Counted from the stretch's first letter, positions 1-9,231 are shown. The stretch is DNA of 62,273 bases from Saccharospirillum impatiens DSM 12546 (GCF_000423605.1 NZ_KE384062.1:1-62273); one strand, 5' to 3'. Notes: generated from the sequence alone by a model not told the origin. A program made the numbers and translations.

Positions 1-312
1 GAGCCGGATGTGCCAATGGATACCAATCATCTGGAGCGTGCTCTAAGGCCGATACCGATGGGCCGTAAAAACTGGCTCTTCTGTTGGTCAGAACTGGGCG
101 CCGAGCACGTGGGTGTGATCCAGAGCCTGATCACTACCTGCAAGCTGCACGATATCAACCCCTACGTCTATCTGACTGATGTGCTACTGCGTGTTGGTGA
201 TCACCCGGCGAAAGAGGTTCAGGATCTGACACCAAGACTTTGGAAAGAACGCTTCGCTGCTGATCCGAGGCAATCAGATCTTTATATGGCCTGCAACCAC
301 TCCGTAGAATGA
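1..312 (+). pseudogene. IS66-family transposase, C-terminal part (cut by window edge)
   Basis: The reading frame is open from the first base and ends in TGA at 310-312. The peptide matches the end of the IS66 transposase (TnpC) catalytic region: DTNHLERALRPIPMGRKNW followed by WSELGAEHVG, and a closing segment around TPRLWKERF. The DTNHLER segment carries the last acidic residues expected of the DDE active site in this family (family knowledge). TnpB and TnpC N-terminal parts would lie to the left, outside the window, so I cannot tell whether the element is complete. No clear terminal inverted repeat is visible in 313-566, so it may be a remnant. It marks the left flank of the proline region as a site of past insertion. 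Confidence 0.85.
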
Positions 313-566
313 CCGGTTACTTTGCAAGGCCTGTGCCTTTAAAATCGCCGCTTCCGGGATACTTGAAAGCCAAAAACGCTTTATTTTGGTGCGGATGCGC
401 TTCTCTGGGGCGTTTTGTCGCACTTTCCCGGAGCACACTTGTCGCGCTCAAATTACCGCATTAGCCTGATCTCTCTTGGCGGCTGAGGCGACGGGGCGTA
501 TGGTATGAGACTGCAGTCGACGCCTTTTTGTCGCCGGTATCTGTTTAACACCTCTGGGGGTGCGTT

Positions 567-1349
567 ATGTGGTTGGGAGGATTGAGTCGTTTGGAGCCCA
601 TGCCTCAAACGGGTGGTCGGCACCACCACAGCCACCATCAGGTTGTACTCGGGTTCGAGGGGAACGCCGCTTTTGAGCTTGAGGGTGAAGGGGGTGACCA
701 GTTGTGCCTGGGCAATGGGTGCCTGGTGCCTACCCAGAGCGATCATGCCTTTCAGGGCCTGGGCGATAACCGCATGGTGGTGCTGGATTTCTCGGCGGAC
801 GCTTCTGTTGACAGCAGCATCGACCATGAGATGCTGTGCCGCCTGTTTGATCGCCCCCATTATTTTCAACTGGACGCTCAGTTTGGCAGCCTGCTGACCG
901 CGATGGCGCGGGAGATTGATCAGTTCGGTCACGACCCTCACATGCAGCAACACGTCAGTGCCCTGTTGCTCCACAGCCTCTACCAGCGCCTGACAGGCCG
1001 TGCCGTACCGGGCCAGGAGTCCCTCGGGCGGTTCGATTTATCGAGAATCGACCAGATGATCCGCCACCGGCTGCAGGAAAAAGTGTCGGTGACGGAGATG
1101 GCGGATCTGTGTCACATGAGCATCAGCCAGTTTCACCTCCGGTTTCGCCAGGTCACTGGTATGACGCCCTATCAGTATGTGATGAAACTGCGCCTCGACC
1201 AGGCGATTTGGCTGTTACGCTGCTCTTCCCATTCCATCGCCGATATCGCACTCGAAACCGGCTTCAGCAACCAGAGTGCGCTGACGCACGCCGTTAAAAA
1301 CCGCACAGGGCACTCGCCGGGTCAGATCCGTAAGAAGGGGATGAACTGA
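567..1349 (+). CDS. AraC-family transcriptional regulator, probable regulator of proline catabolism
   Basis: A 260-residue protein with a cupin-like N-terminal sensing region (HHHSHHQVVLGFEG near residue 18, a possible metal- or ligand-binding histidine cluster) and a C-terminal pair of helix-turn-helix motifs. The typical AraC signature runs from VSVTEMADLCHMSISQFHL to IADIALETGFSNQSALTHA and ends in GHSPGQIRK. It stands immediately upstream of putA and putP in the same orientation. The PutA here lacks its own DNA-binding domain, so this gene is the likely proline-responsive activator, as PruR is in pseudomonads (inference by position). The start at 567 has a G-rich stretch about 7 bases upstream; an internal ATG at 600 is a less likely alternative. 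The gene ends 12 bp before a 17-bp repeat array that could be its target. Confidence 0.85.
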   Translation: MWLGGLSRLEPMPQTGGRHHHSHHQVVLGFEGNAAFELEGEGGDQLCLGNGCLVPTQSDHAFQGLGDNRMVVLDFSADASVDSSIDHEMLCRLFDRPHYFQLDAQFGSLLTAMAREIDQFGHDPHMQQHVSALLLHSLYQRLTGRAVPGQESLGRFDLSRIDQMIRHRLQEKVSVTEMADLCHMSISQFHLRFRQVTGMTPYQYVMKLRLDQAIWLLRCSSHSIADIALETGFSNQSALTHAVKNRTGHSPGQIRKKGMN

Positions 1350-1361
1350 CTTAGGGCGATA

Positions 1362-1607
1362 AAAGACGTAGGACATCAAAAGACGTAGGACATGGAAAGA
1401 CGCAGGACATGGAAAGACGCAGGACATGGACTGACGTGAAACAGTAAGGGACGCAATACAATAAAAGACGCTCAACACGAAAAGACGATGGAGCGTCGGT
1501 ATTTGGCAGGTTCTGCGTCAGTGAGTGTCCCACGTCTTTTATTGTTTCGCGTCTTTTCAGGTGTTACGTCAGTCCATGTCCCGCGTCTTTTGTTGTCCTG
1601 CGTCCTG
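1362..1607. repeat. Head-to-head array of fourteen 17-bp repeats upstream of putA
   Basis: Eight consecutive 17-bp units run from 1362 to 1497 on the plus strand (consensus AAAGACGYAGGACATGG). After an 8-bp gap (1498-1505) six more run from 1506 to 1607 with the same consensus on the minus strand. Every unit has GACG at positions 4-7 and most have ACA at positions 11-13. The period never slips. The first four units are nearly identical and the others have drifted. The two halves face each other, so either strand could fold into a long slipped hairpin. The array fills most of the gap between the AraC-type regulator and putA. Short reading frames through it are low-complexity artefacts of the repeat. 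Confidence 0.9.
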
Positions 1608-1725
1608 CGTTTTTCCTTCATTTCCGTACTTTTTAACAAAAAAAGCCCCGTTTTTGACAATCGCTGCGCGAAGGTCACGGCTACTGTGTCTGCATAACGC
1701 CAACTAAATTGCAGGCAGGATGGTT

Positions 1726-4700
1726 ATGACTCAGTTTGACGCCGCTCGGGCAGTATCGGGAGACTATCGGGATCTGACACCACAACAGTGGTTTCAGTTT
1801 ATCGTGGATCAGTACGCCGTCGATGAAGATGAGTACATGGCGCAACTGGTTGAGGTTGCCGAACCCGGTGAGGGCGGTGCCGAGGCTATAGAGTCAACGG
1901 CCCGGCGAATTGTGGATCGTGTTCGCAGCCAGGGTGATGTAGCCCACGCGGTTGATAAATTGCTGCAGCAGTACAGTCTGGACAACGAAGAGGGCGTCAT
2001 CCTGATGTGTCTGGCTGAAGCGCTGATGCGCGTGCCAGATCCGGATACCGCCGATGACCTGATTCGCGACAAACTGTCTGTAGCCGACTGGAAAGACCAC
2101 ATGGGCAAGTCGGATTCGCTGCTGGTAAACGCGTCTACCTGGGGTCTGATGCTGACTGGCCGGGTTACGTCGCTCGACAGCCGTGAAACGTCTCCGGCGA
2201 ATTTGTTGTCAAAGCTGATTAACCGGGCAGGCGAGCCGGTGATTCGTGCGGCAATGAATCAGGCCATGCGCATTATGGGCAAACAGTTTGTGCTCGGGCG
2301 CACCATCAAAGAAGCCATTAAGAACGGCAAGTCCTACCGTAAAAAAGGCTACACCTATTCGTTCGACATGCTTGGTGAAGCCGCATTTACCGACCACGAT
2401 GCAGAGCGCTATTTTCAGTCCTACCGCAATGCCGTCCAGACTCTGGGTGCTGGTATGGACGAGTGGGGCAACGATGCGCCCAAACCGACCATTTCGATCA
2501 AACTGTCGGCGTTGCACCCGCGCTATGAGGAATCCCATCAGGAATGGGTGATGACCGAGCTTGCCCAGCGTGTAACTGATTTGGTCAGTGAAGCCCGCGG
2601 ATTGGGCGTGGGCATCACCATCGATGCCGAGGAGGCCGATCGTCTGGAGTTGTCATTGCGTCTGTTTGAACAGGTGTACCAGAGCGATGCCGTCAGGGGG
2701 TGGGGTAACTTTGGACTGGTCATTCAGGCCTATTCAAAACGCGCCTTAGCCGTACTGGGGTATCTGACGTCCCTCGCCAAAGAGCAGGGTGACCTCATAC
2801 CGGTGCGTCTTGTCAAAGGGGCCTACTGGGATACTGAAGTCAAACACGCTCAGGTGCTGGGCCTGGCTGATTACCCGGTGTTTACCCGCAAGGAAAATAC
2901 GGATGTATCGTACATTGCCTGCGCTCGCTATCTGATGAGTGCGGACGCTGATGGCGCGATTTATCCGCAGTTTGCAACGCACAACGCGCACACCGTAGCG
3001 GTGGTGGCCGAGTATTCCCGACAACGACCGGAGCGGGATTTTGAGTACCAGCGTCTGCACGGTATGGGCGATGCGCTGTACGACACGCTGCTCAGTGAAG
3101 ACAAACATCGGGTACGCATTTATGCACCGGTGGGTGCTCATAAGGATTTGCTGCCCTACCTGGTGCGGCGTCTGCTGGAAAACGGGGCCAATTCCTCGTT
3201 TGTACACCGCCTGGTCGACGCTGAGACTCCCGTGGGGGATCTGGTGTCCTCTCCGGTAGATTTGGCGAAAAGCCGTGCGGTGTTCCGTAACCCCAAAATC
3301 CTGCGTCCCTCTGAAATTTATGGTGACAGCCGTCGCAATTCTCAGGGGTACAACCTTGCCGTAGCCTTTGAACGAGAGCCGTTAATGCAAACCATTGATG
3401 CCTGGAACGACACCCAATGGGTGCAGAAACCCTTGTTGGCGGGTAACGCCGTTTCAACCAGCGAAGTGATTGACGTCAAAAGCCCCTACGATACCCGTCA
3501 GACGGTAGGTCAGGTGCACTTTGCCGATGCAGATATGGCGCAGCAGGCCCTGGCTACTGCTGATTCGGCCTGGTTTGGCTGGAACCGGACACCGGCGATC
3601 AAACGCGCTGACTGCCTGGATAAACTGGCCGATTTGCTGGAAGCCAATACCGCTGAACTCATGGCACTGTGTGCCCGTGAAGCGGGCAAGTCCTTGCAAG
3701 ACAGCATTGATGAAGTACGTGAAGCCGTCGATTTCTGTCGCTACTACGCGGTCCAGGCGCGTGACAACATGAACGAACCCACGTTACTTCCCGGACCGAC
3801 CGGCGAAAGTAACGAGCATTATTACGAAGGCCGGGGCGTCTTCCTGTGCATCAGCCCCTGGAACTTTCCGCTGGCCATCTTTACCGGTCAAATTTGTGCG
3901 GCGCTGGTAGCGGGCAATACCGTTCTGGCGAAGCCAGCGGAAAGTACGTCGCTGATTGCCGGGCGCACCATTGAGCTCTTTCATCAGGCGGGCGTGCCGG
4001 GTGAGGTACTGCAGTATTTGCCGGGCGCAGGTCCGGTGATCGGCAACGCCGTGCTCAGCGATGAACGCCTCGTCGGTATTGCCTTCACCGGCTCTACAGA
4101 AACGGCGCAATTGATCAACCGAACGTTGGCTGAACGCACGGGGGCGATGCCCACCTTTATTGCCGAAACGGGCGGACAGAACGCCATGATCGTAGATTCA
4201 ACCGCATTGCCTGAACAGGTCGTTGCGGATGTTATGGGGTCTGCTTTTGCCAGTGCCGGCCAGCGTTGCTCGGCGCTGCGTGTCTTGTGCGTACAAGACG
4301 ACGTGGCCGACCGCATTGTTGAACTGATCGGTGGCGCATTGAGCCGAATTGAAATGGGCAACCCACAACACTATCAGACCGATTGCGGACCGGTTATTGA
4401 CCAGAAAGCGCTGACGGGCTTGACCGACTATGTCGACGGCTGGCGTAAGAAAGACCGGGTGTTGGCTGAAGCGAAATTGAGTGAACACACCCGGCACGGT
4501 TATTTTATTCCGCCGGTTGCCATTCGCATTGAAGGCTTGCACGAACTGGGACGCGAGCAATTTGGTCCGGTCCTGCACATTCATCGCTTCAAGGCTCGTG
4601 AACTCGACAACGTCATCGCCGACATCAACAAAACAGGTTATGGCCTGACGCTGGGCATTCACAGTCGCAATGAAGCGACGGCCGCATACATCGAAGCCCG

Positions 4701-4911
4701 GGTCCGGGTCGGTAACTGTTACGTTAACCGTAACCAGATTGGTGCGGTTGTTGGCGTGCAGCCGTTTGGCGGTCGCGGGTTGTCGGGCACTGGCCCGAAA
4801 GCCGGAGGTCCAAACTACATCAAGCGCTTTGCGACCGAACGGGTTCGCACCATCAACACCACGGCAGTGGGTGGTAACGCGAGCCTGCTGTCACTGGAAA
4901 GTGATGACTGA
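1726..4911 (+). CDS. putA: Bifunctional proline dehydrogenase / P5C dehydrogenase PutA (no DNA-binding domain)
   Basis: This peripheral-membrane flavoenzyme oxidises proline to pyrroline-5-carboxylate (FAD domain) and then to glutamate (NAD-linked aldehyde dehydrogenase domain). The first half carries the PRODH barrel (SIKLSALHPRYE, VRLVKGAYWD, PQFATHNAHT). The second is an ALDH with the nucleophile region SAGQRCSALR (Cys848) and general base Glu814 in AETGG. At about 1061 residues it lacks the N-terminal ribbon-helix-helix domain of trifunctional enterobacterial PutA (about 1320 residues), so it should not repress itself. The ATG at 1726 is preferred over the one at 1720 because AGGCAGGA lies at proper distance only from 1726. 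PutP follows after about 290 bp. A 9-bp hairpin (4917-4925 with 4937-4945) follows the stop. Confidence 0.97.
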   Translation: MTQFDAARAVSGDYRDLTPQQWFQFIVDQYAVDEDEYMAQLVEVAEPGEGGAEAIESTARRIVDRVRSQGDVAHAVDKLLQQYSLDNEEGVILMCLAEALMRVPDPDTADDLIRDKLSVADWKDHMGKSDSLLVNASTWGLMLTGRVTSLDSRETSPANLLSKLINRAGEPVIRAAMNQAMRIMGKQFVLGRTIKEAIKNGKSYRKKGYTYSFDMLGEAAFTDHDAERYFQSYRNAVQTLGAGMDEWGNDAPKPTISIKLSALHPRYEESHQEWVMTELAQRVTDLVSEARGLGVGITIDAEEADRLELSLRLFEQVYQSDAVRGWGNFGLVIQAYSKRALAVLGYLTSLAKEQGDLIPVRLVKGAYWDTEVKHAQVLGLADYPVFTRKENTDVSYIACARYLMSADADGAIYPQFATHNAHTVAVVAEYSRQRPERDFEYQRLHGMGDALYDTLLSEDKHRVRIYAPVGAHKDLLPYLVRRLLENGANSSFVHRLVDAETPVGDLVSSPVDLAKSRAVFRNPKILRPSEIYGDSRRNSQGYNLAVAFEREPLMQTIDAWNDTQWVQKPLLAGNAVSTSEVIDVKSPYDTRQTVGQVHFADADMAQQALATADSAWFGWNRTPAIKRADCLDKLADLLEANTAELMALCAREAGKSLQDSIDEVREAVDFCRYYAVQARDNMNEPTLLPGPTGESNEHYYEGRGVFLCISPWNFPLAIFTGQICAALVAGNTVLAKPAESTSLIAGRTIELFHQAGVPGEVLQYLPGAGPVIGNAVLSDERLVGIAFTGSTETAQLINRTLAERTGAMPTFIAETGGQNAMIVDSTALPEQVVADVMGSAFASAGQRCSALRVLCVQDDVADRIVELIGGALSRIEMGNPQHYQTDCGPVIDQKALTGLTDYVDGWRKKDRVLAEAKLSEHTRHGYFIPPVAIRIEGLHELGREQFGPVLHIHRFKARELDNVIADINKTGYGLTLGIHSRNEATAAYIEARVRVGNCYVNRNQIGAVVGVQPFGGRGLSGTGPKAGGPNYIKRFATERVRTINTTAVGGNASLLSLESDD

Positions 4912-5205
4912 GTTTATTGCCGGGCGGGTACTGCCAGCCCGGCAACGGAATCATTTGGCCGGTCTTTTTACCGGCGAATGACACTGGGCCGGAAGGTTGA
5001 ATCCCGGCTACTGGCCCCTGTGTAATGTGGCCGCCTGAACGGCCATAAATAACTGACCCGACGCGATCCGGAATGTGGAGTTGCTACCCGCGCCTCTGCC
5101 ACCCGGGTTGAATCCATTGCACTGGACAGCGACCGGTAGTCGGGAACAGCACGAGAAACGCTCGATAGCATAATCGATCACAACAACTAAAACTCGGAGT
5201 ACATT
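4912..5205. other. putA-putP intergenic region with hairpins
   Basis: About 294 bp with no convincing gene. Two inverted repeats stand just after putA: TTGCCGGGC at 4917-4925 pairs with 4937-4945, and GCCGGT at 4958-4963 pairs with ACCGGC at 4970-4975. Neither has a downstream T-run, so they look like attenuating or mRNA-stabilising hairpins rather than simple terminators. The rest presumably holds a putP promoter, which I could not place with confidence. Confidence 0.5.
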
Positions 5206-6666
5206 ATGAGCAACACCTTAGCGGTCAGTTTGACCTTTATTATTTACCTGGCGGGTATGATGTGGATTGGTCTCTGGGCTTATCGTCGCACAACAGACCT
5301 CTCTGATTACATTCTGGGCGGTCGATCGCTGGGTGCCTGGCCTTCGGCATTGTCGGCCGGTGCCTCAGATATGTCTGGCTGGTTATTGCTCGGCCTGCCA
5401 GGCGCTATCTATGCCTCCGGTATGGGCGAAGCCTGGATTGCGATCGGGTTACTGGTCGGTACCTATCTGAATTGGCTGATTGTCGCACCGCGACTGCGCG
5501 CCTACTCTCAGGCCGCGTCAGACAGCCTGACACTGCCTCAGTATTTCAGTAACCGCTTTGAGGACAAGGTGGCCATTCGCGCCATTTCAGCCTTCTTCAT
5601 CTTGCTGTTCTTCCTGTTCTATACCAGCTCCGGCCTGGTGGCTGGCGGCAAGCTGTTCGAAACCGTTTTTGGCTGGGATTACACCCTGGCAGTCACTATT
5701 GGCACCATCATGGTGGTTTCCTACACCCTCTTTGGCGGGTACCTGGCTGTGTCCTGGACAGACCTTGTGCAAGGCCTGTTGATGGCGGCTGCATTGATTA
5801 TAGTGCCAGTTTTTGCACTGATCATTATTGGCGATGGCCCGACGGCCGTTCTGGAAGCAAAAAACCCGAATCTCGTCAGTATTTTCACCAATGCTGATGG
5901 CTCGTCACTCGGGTTGATTGCTATCATTTCCTCGCTGGCCTGGGGTCTGGGTTATTTTGGCCAACCGCACATTCTGGCGCGTTTTAAAGGCATCAAAGAT
6001 CGCAACGAAGTCAAACGTGCGCGCCGCATTGCGGTTACCTGGACATTCCTGGGTATGACCGGTGCCTTGTTGGTGGGTATTGCTGGTATTGGCTACTTTG
6101 ACACGGGTCTGCCAGATGGTGAAACCGTCTTCATCAGCCTGGTACAGGCCCTGTTTCATCCTTTTGTTGCAGGCATTTTGCTGGCGGCTATTTTGGCCGC
6201 GATTATGTCGACAGCCGATTCCCAGTTGCTGGTCTCCTCATCCGCGTTGACTGAAGATTTCTACAAGTCGATTTTCAGAAAAGACGCCGACCCAGCTTCT
6301 CTGATCAAGATTGGCCGAGCGGCCGTGGTTCTGATTGCTGTGGTTGCCTGGTTCTTTGCGCTGGATGATGACAGCTCGGTACTGGCACTGGTGTCATACG
6401 CCTGGGCTGGTTTTGGTGCGGCCTTTGGTCCGGCAGTGATTCTGTCGTTGTACTGGAATCGCATGAACCGGGTCGGTTGCATTGCCGGTATACTGGTCGG
6501 TGGTATTACCGTTGTTGTCTGGAAACAGATGACCGGTGGACTGTTCGATATGTACGAGATTGTACCGGGCTTCCTGTTCTCGGCAATTGCCGTCTATGTC
6601 GGCAGTATGGCATCGCAAGAACCTTCTAAGCAGATGCATGCTACGTTCAAGGAAGTGAATGGCTAA
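5206..6666 (+). CDS. putP: Sodium/proline symporter PutP
   Basis: A 486-residue polytopic inner-membrane protein of the solute:sodium symporter family, close to the usual PutP length of about 500 residues and about 13 transmembrane helices. Characteristic segments are SDYILGGRSLG, LSAGASDMSGWLLLGLPGA near residue 50 (the sodium/proline site region in the family), AWGLGYFGQPHILARF and AAIMSTADSQLLVSSSALTED. It imports proline with sodium for the PutA upstream, and may also serve osmoprotection in a saline habitat (inference). The ATG has ACTCGGAG upstream. A strong Rho-independent terminator follows at 6721-6746, so the transcription unit ends here. Confidence 0.96.
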   Translation: MSNTLAVSLTFIIYLAGMMWIGLWAYRRTTDLSDYILGGRSLGAWPSALSAGASDMSGWLLLGLPGAIYASGMGEAWIAIGLLVGTYLNWLIVAPRLRAYSQAASDSLTLPQYFSNRFEDKVAIRAISAFFILLFFLFYTSSGLVAGGKLFETVFGWDYTLAVTIGTIMVVSYTLFGGYLAVSWTDLVQGLLMAAALIIVPVFALIIIGDGPTAVLEAKNPNLVSIFTNADGSSLGLIAIISSLAWGLGYFGQPHILARFKGIKDRNEVKRARRIAVTWTFLGMTGALLVGIAGIGYFDTGLPDGETVFISLVQALFHPFVAGILLAAILAAIMSTADSQLLVSSSALTEDFYKSIFRKDADPASLIKIGRAAVVLIAVVAWFFALDDDSSVLALVSYAWAGFGAAFGPAVILSLYWNRMNRVGCIAGILVGGITVVVWKQMTGGLFDMYEIVPGFLFSAIAVYVGSMASQEPSKQMHATFKEVNG

Positions 6667-6720
6667 GTCTGGCCAGAGATCACGCTAAGTAGTCGAGGCA
6701 ACATGGGTTGCCCGAAAAAA

Positions 6721-6746
6721 CCGAGCCAGATGGCTCGGTTTTTTTT
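6721..6746 (+). terminator. Rho-independent terminator after putP
   Basis: Stem CCGAGCC (6721-6727) and GGCTCGG (6732-6738) around a 4-base loop, followed by eight T. An A-run lies 5' of the stem, so weak activity on the other strand is possible. Confidence 0.93.
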
Positions 6747-6823
6747 GTTGTATTGATCGAGCTCAGGGTATCTTCCGGAACTCAATCTATACTGGTTGCT
6801 TCACTTCCCTGGAGCGCTACTGA

Positions 6824-7162
6824 ATGAGTATTTTAAAGAAGACCAATGATCTGACTCCTCACCTTATTGCACTGCGTAAAGAGCAAGCGGCAACGTACGA
6901 CGCATTTCAATCGGTTGGTAAAGCGACTTACGTGGATGGCGAATTGACTCATCTGACCAAGGAGCTGATAGCCACTGCCATCGCCATCAGCGTGAATTGT
7001 GAACCCTGTATCGGTTATCACGTACGTTCATTGGTAAAGCTCGGAGTGACCCGGCCAGCGTTCACTGAAATGCTGGGCGTTGTGATACAGATGGGCGGCG
7101 GCCCGGGTCTGATGAAGGCCGGGGAGGCCATGTCAGTGTATGAAGAGCTGACGGCCTCCTGA
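6824..7162 (+). CDS. Carboxymuconolactone decarboxylase (AhpD-like) family protein
   Basis: A 112-residue all-helical protein of the CMD/AhpD superfamily. It carries the CxxC...H motif (CEPCIGYHV, about residues 62-70) typical of AhpD-like redox members, preceded by LTKELIATAIAISV and followed by EMLGVVIQMGGGPG. Members of this group act as thiol peroxidase-type or uncharacterised redox proteins; the CxxC makes a redox role more likely than a true decarboxylase (family knowledge). The start is supported by GGAG at 6811-6814. It is a single-gene unit, convergent with nhaD, with a hairpin between them at 7185-7206. Confidence 0.88.
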   Translation: MSILKKTNDLTPHLIALRKEQAATYDAFQSVGKATYVDGELTHLTKELIATAIAISVNCEPCIGYHVRSLVKLGVTRPAFTEMLGVVIQMGGGPGLMKAGEAMSVYEELTAS

Positions 7163-7184
7163 GAGGTAACGGTTGTTCGACCAG

Positions 7185-7206
7185 GCGCTGACCGTCAGGT
7201 CAGCGC
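7185..7206. terminator. Hairpin between convergent CMD gene and nhaD
   Basis: A perfect 9-bp stem, GCGCTGACC (7185-7193) with GGTCAGCGC (7198-7206), loop GTCA. It sits between two convergent genes and could serve both, but has no T-run on either side, so intrinsic termination is uncertain. Confidence 0.5.
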
Positions 7207-7217
7207 TATCGGGGCCA

Positions 7218-8576
7218 TTAGACAACCCATTGGTAGAACAGCGCTCCTCCTACATACCCCATCAGCGCCAGCGGAGCGATGTGTTTCAAGTACCAGAAGA
7301 AACTGATCCTTTCCATTCCCATAGCGGCAACGCCGGCGGCAGATCCGATAATCAGGCAACTGCCACCGGTTCCGGCTGAGTAGGCCAGGAATTCCCACAT
7401 GGCCGCATCAGTGGGGTAGGTCGACAAGTCATACATACCCATGGTTGCAGCGACCAGTGGCACGTTGTCGATGATGGCAGACATCAGGCCAATCAGGAAA
7501 ACAATGATATTGATGTTTCCTATCGACTGATCGAGTGTGTTGGCCAGCGACGCTAGCAATCCGGTTGCTTCGAGGGCAGAAACAGCCAGTAGAATGCCCA
7601 GAAAGAACAGTACGCTGGGTGTGTCAATGCGTTTTAGCACCCGGGTAATGTGCAGTTCGGTATCGTCGTCATAGTCGGCACGGTGGTGAATGATTTCACT
7701 GACAACCCATAGCACCGAGAGGCTCAGCATCATCCCCATAAAAGGTGGCAGGTGGGTGACCGTTTTGAACACGGGTACGAACAGCAAACCGAGAATACCC
7801 ACAGTAAAAATGATATTTCGGTGATGTCGGGTCACCTGGTCCGCATCCTGTTTGTAGGGCATGGCCTGGGGAGGGTGAATCGTCTGGCCACGCAGTGACC
7901 AGGTCAGGTACAACATAGGTACCAGCAGGCAAATCAGCGAAGGCAAAAACAACGATTTGATGATCGCCAGTGTCGTGATTTGTCCGCCGATCCAGAGCAT
8001 GGTCGTGGTAACGTCCCCGATGGGCGACCAGGCCCCTCCCGCATTGGCTGCGACAACGATCATGCCGGCGAAAAACAGGCGTTCCTGTCGACTGGCAATG
8101 AGTTTTCGGATCAGCGAAATCATGACGATGGTGGTGGTCAGGTTGTCGAGTGCAGCCGACATGAAAAAGGCCAGTACCGCGATCATCCATAAAAGGGTCA
8201 CTGTGGACGTAGCCTTGATCCGATCGGTAATAATGGCGAAACCGCCGTAGGCATCCACAAATTCAACAATGGTCATGGCGCCCAGTAGAAAGAACAGAAT
8301 GGAGCCGATCTCTCCGAGAAACCCAAGCAGCTGGTGTTCGCCGACCCAGGTGTGAATCAGCGCGCTCTGGTCCAGGTTGGCGTGTTCTTCCAAAAACCAG
8401 GCCGGTAGAGTATCGACGGCGATGAGATCGCCCGCGAACAGAATATAGACAGTCCAGCACAATACGGCACTCATAATGGCCGGTGCGGTCTTGTCAATTT
8501 TGAGGCTGTGTTCGGCAATTATTGCCAGGTAGCCGAGAGTAAAAATACCAATGATCAGAATTAACGCTAGGGGCAC
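7218..8576 (-). CDS. nhaD: NhaD-type sodium:proton antiporter
   Basis: A 452-residue polytopic inner-membrane protein of the NhaD family (ion transporter superfamily), exporting Na+ or Li+ in exchange for protons and common in marine and halophilic bacteria. Recognisable segments are FLGEIGSILFFLLGAMTIVE, MSAALDNLTTTIVM, NAGGAWSPIGDVTTTMLW and, in the second half, MSAIIDNVPLVAATMGMY. The two DN(L/V) stretches and the SPIGDVTTT loop are the family's conserved ion-path regions. It starts at a GTG (8574-8576) with GGAG about 8 bases upstream. It stands alone and fits a salt-exposed lifestyle together with PutP and the BCCT carrier. Confidence 0.95.
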   Translation of the reverse strand: MPLALILIIGIFTLGYLAIIAEHSLKIDKTAPAIMSAVLCWTVYILFAGDLIAVDTLPAWFLEEHANLDQSALIHTWVGEHQLLGFLGEIGSILFFLLGAMTIVEFVDAYGGFAIITDRIKATSTVTLLWMIAVLAFFMSAALDNLTTTIVMISLIRKLIASRQERLFFAGMIVVAANAGGAWSPIGDVTTTMLWIGGQITTLAIIKSLFLPSLICLLVPMLYLTWSLRGQTIHPPQAMPYKQDADQVTRHHRNIIFTVGILGLLFVPVFKTVTHLPPFMGMMLSLSVLWVVSEIIHHRADYDDDTELHITRVLKRIDTPSVLFFLGILLAVSALEATGLLASLANTLDQSIGNINIIVFLIGLMSAIIDNVPLVAATMGMYDLSTYPTDAAMWEFLAYSAGTGGSCLIIGSAAGVAAMGMERISFFWYLKHIAPLALMGYVGGALFYQWVV

Positions 8577-8706
8577 TTTAACACTCCATTAATAGCAGGG
8601 GTGACGACTTGGGTGTCAGCGGCCAGTGATCGACACCGGGTGAATACGCCCGACGGCACACATCTAAACTGGACACACCTTGAAACTTCAATTGAGAAAC
8701 GATCAA

Positions 8707-9078
8707 TCAAACAAACAGATTAGCTGAAGTTTCCGGCGGTGCTTGTGGCCAGGCCATGCAGTGGCAGATGCCAGGGTATTGGTTGCTTTGCGTTGGAGCT
8801 GGCTTGGTCCCGACCAATAGCAGTCGAGCCAGGGTATGCAAGGAGGGCACTGTAGCTGGGTCAGGCCGGTCGTCAAACGATGCGTCAGGCGTTAACCCGG
8901 TTTCTGCAGGCAAAGAGGGAATATTGTCTGCAAGCTCAGGCGAGGTTTCAGTGTCTTTCAGACAGGCTGGCTCAGATGAGGGATGCGCAACGGCAGCACC
9001 CGACAGGCTAAACAGTAGAAACAGCAGCGCGGCAGGAAGGGCGATTCCGGTGTGTCTGGTTAAGAACAGCGCAAGCAT
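8707..9078 (-). CDS. Hypothetical exported protein
   Basis: A 123-residue frame that I do not recognise. The first 31 residues look like a secretion signal: a short basic start (LTRHTG), a hydrophobic core (LPAALLFLLFSLSG) and a cleavage-like AVAHP. The remainder is polar, proline-rich and lacks a recognisable domain. It lies upstream of nhaD in transcription order and could be co-transcribed, with a 130-bp gap. No strong Shine-Dalgarno site precedes the ATG and a shadow frame overlaps on the plus strand, so the gene is plausible but unproven. Confidence 0.42.
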   Translation of the reverse strand: MLALFLTRHTGIALPAALLFLLFSLSGAAVAHPSSEPACLKDTETSPELADNIPSLPAETGLTPDASFDDRPDPATVPSLHTLARLLLVGTKPAPTQSNQYPGICHCMAWPQAPPETSANLFV

Positions 9079-9231
9079 GGCAGAAGCGAAACCCGGTAGT
9101 AGGTGGGCGAAACAGGTCGCTATTATTCAGTTCTGCCGCCAGAAAGCAAAATCTGTTTGTGACTTGCCCTGTACCACCCGGGTCTGGCCCGGTAAGCTCT
9201 GCGCTGCCAGCGGCTGATCAAAAGGAACCCT

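Noticed and set aside
1362-1607. CRISPR array in the repeat region before putA
   Set aside because: Units are contiguous 17-mers without spacers, switch strand in the middle, and no cas genes are present.
1472-1697. Short protein-coding frames of about 60-70 residues in the repeat array
   Set aside because: They exist in both strands only because the 17-bp period shifts frame; low-complexity products, no ribosome sites.
4968-5171. 67-residue frame between putA and putP
   Set aside because: No ribosome site or domain; lies in a region with hairpins and the expected putP promoter.
8756-9217. 153-residue plus-strand frame
   Set aside because: No recognisable domain and atypical composition; the overlapping minus-strand frame has a signal peptide and is the better candidate.
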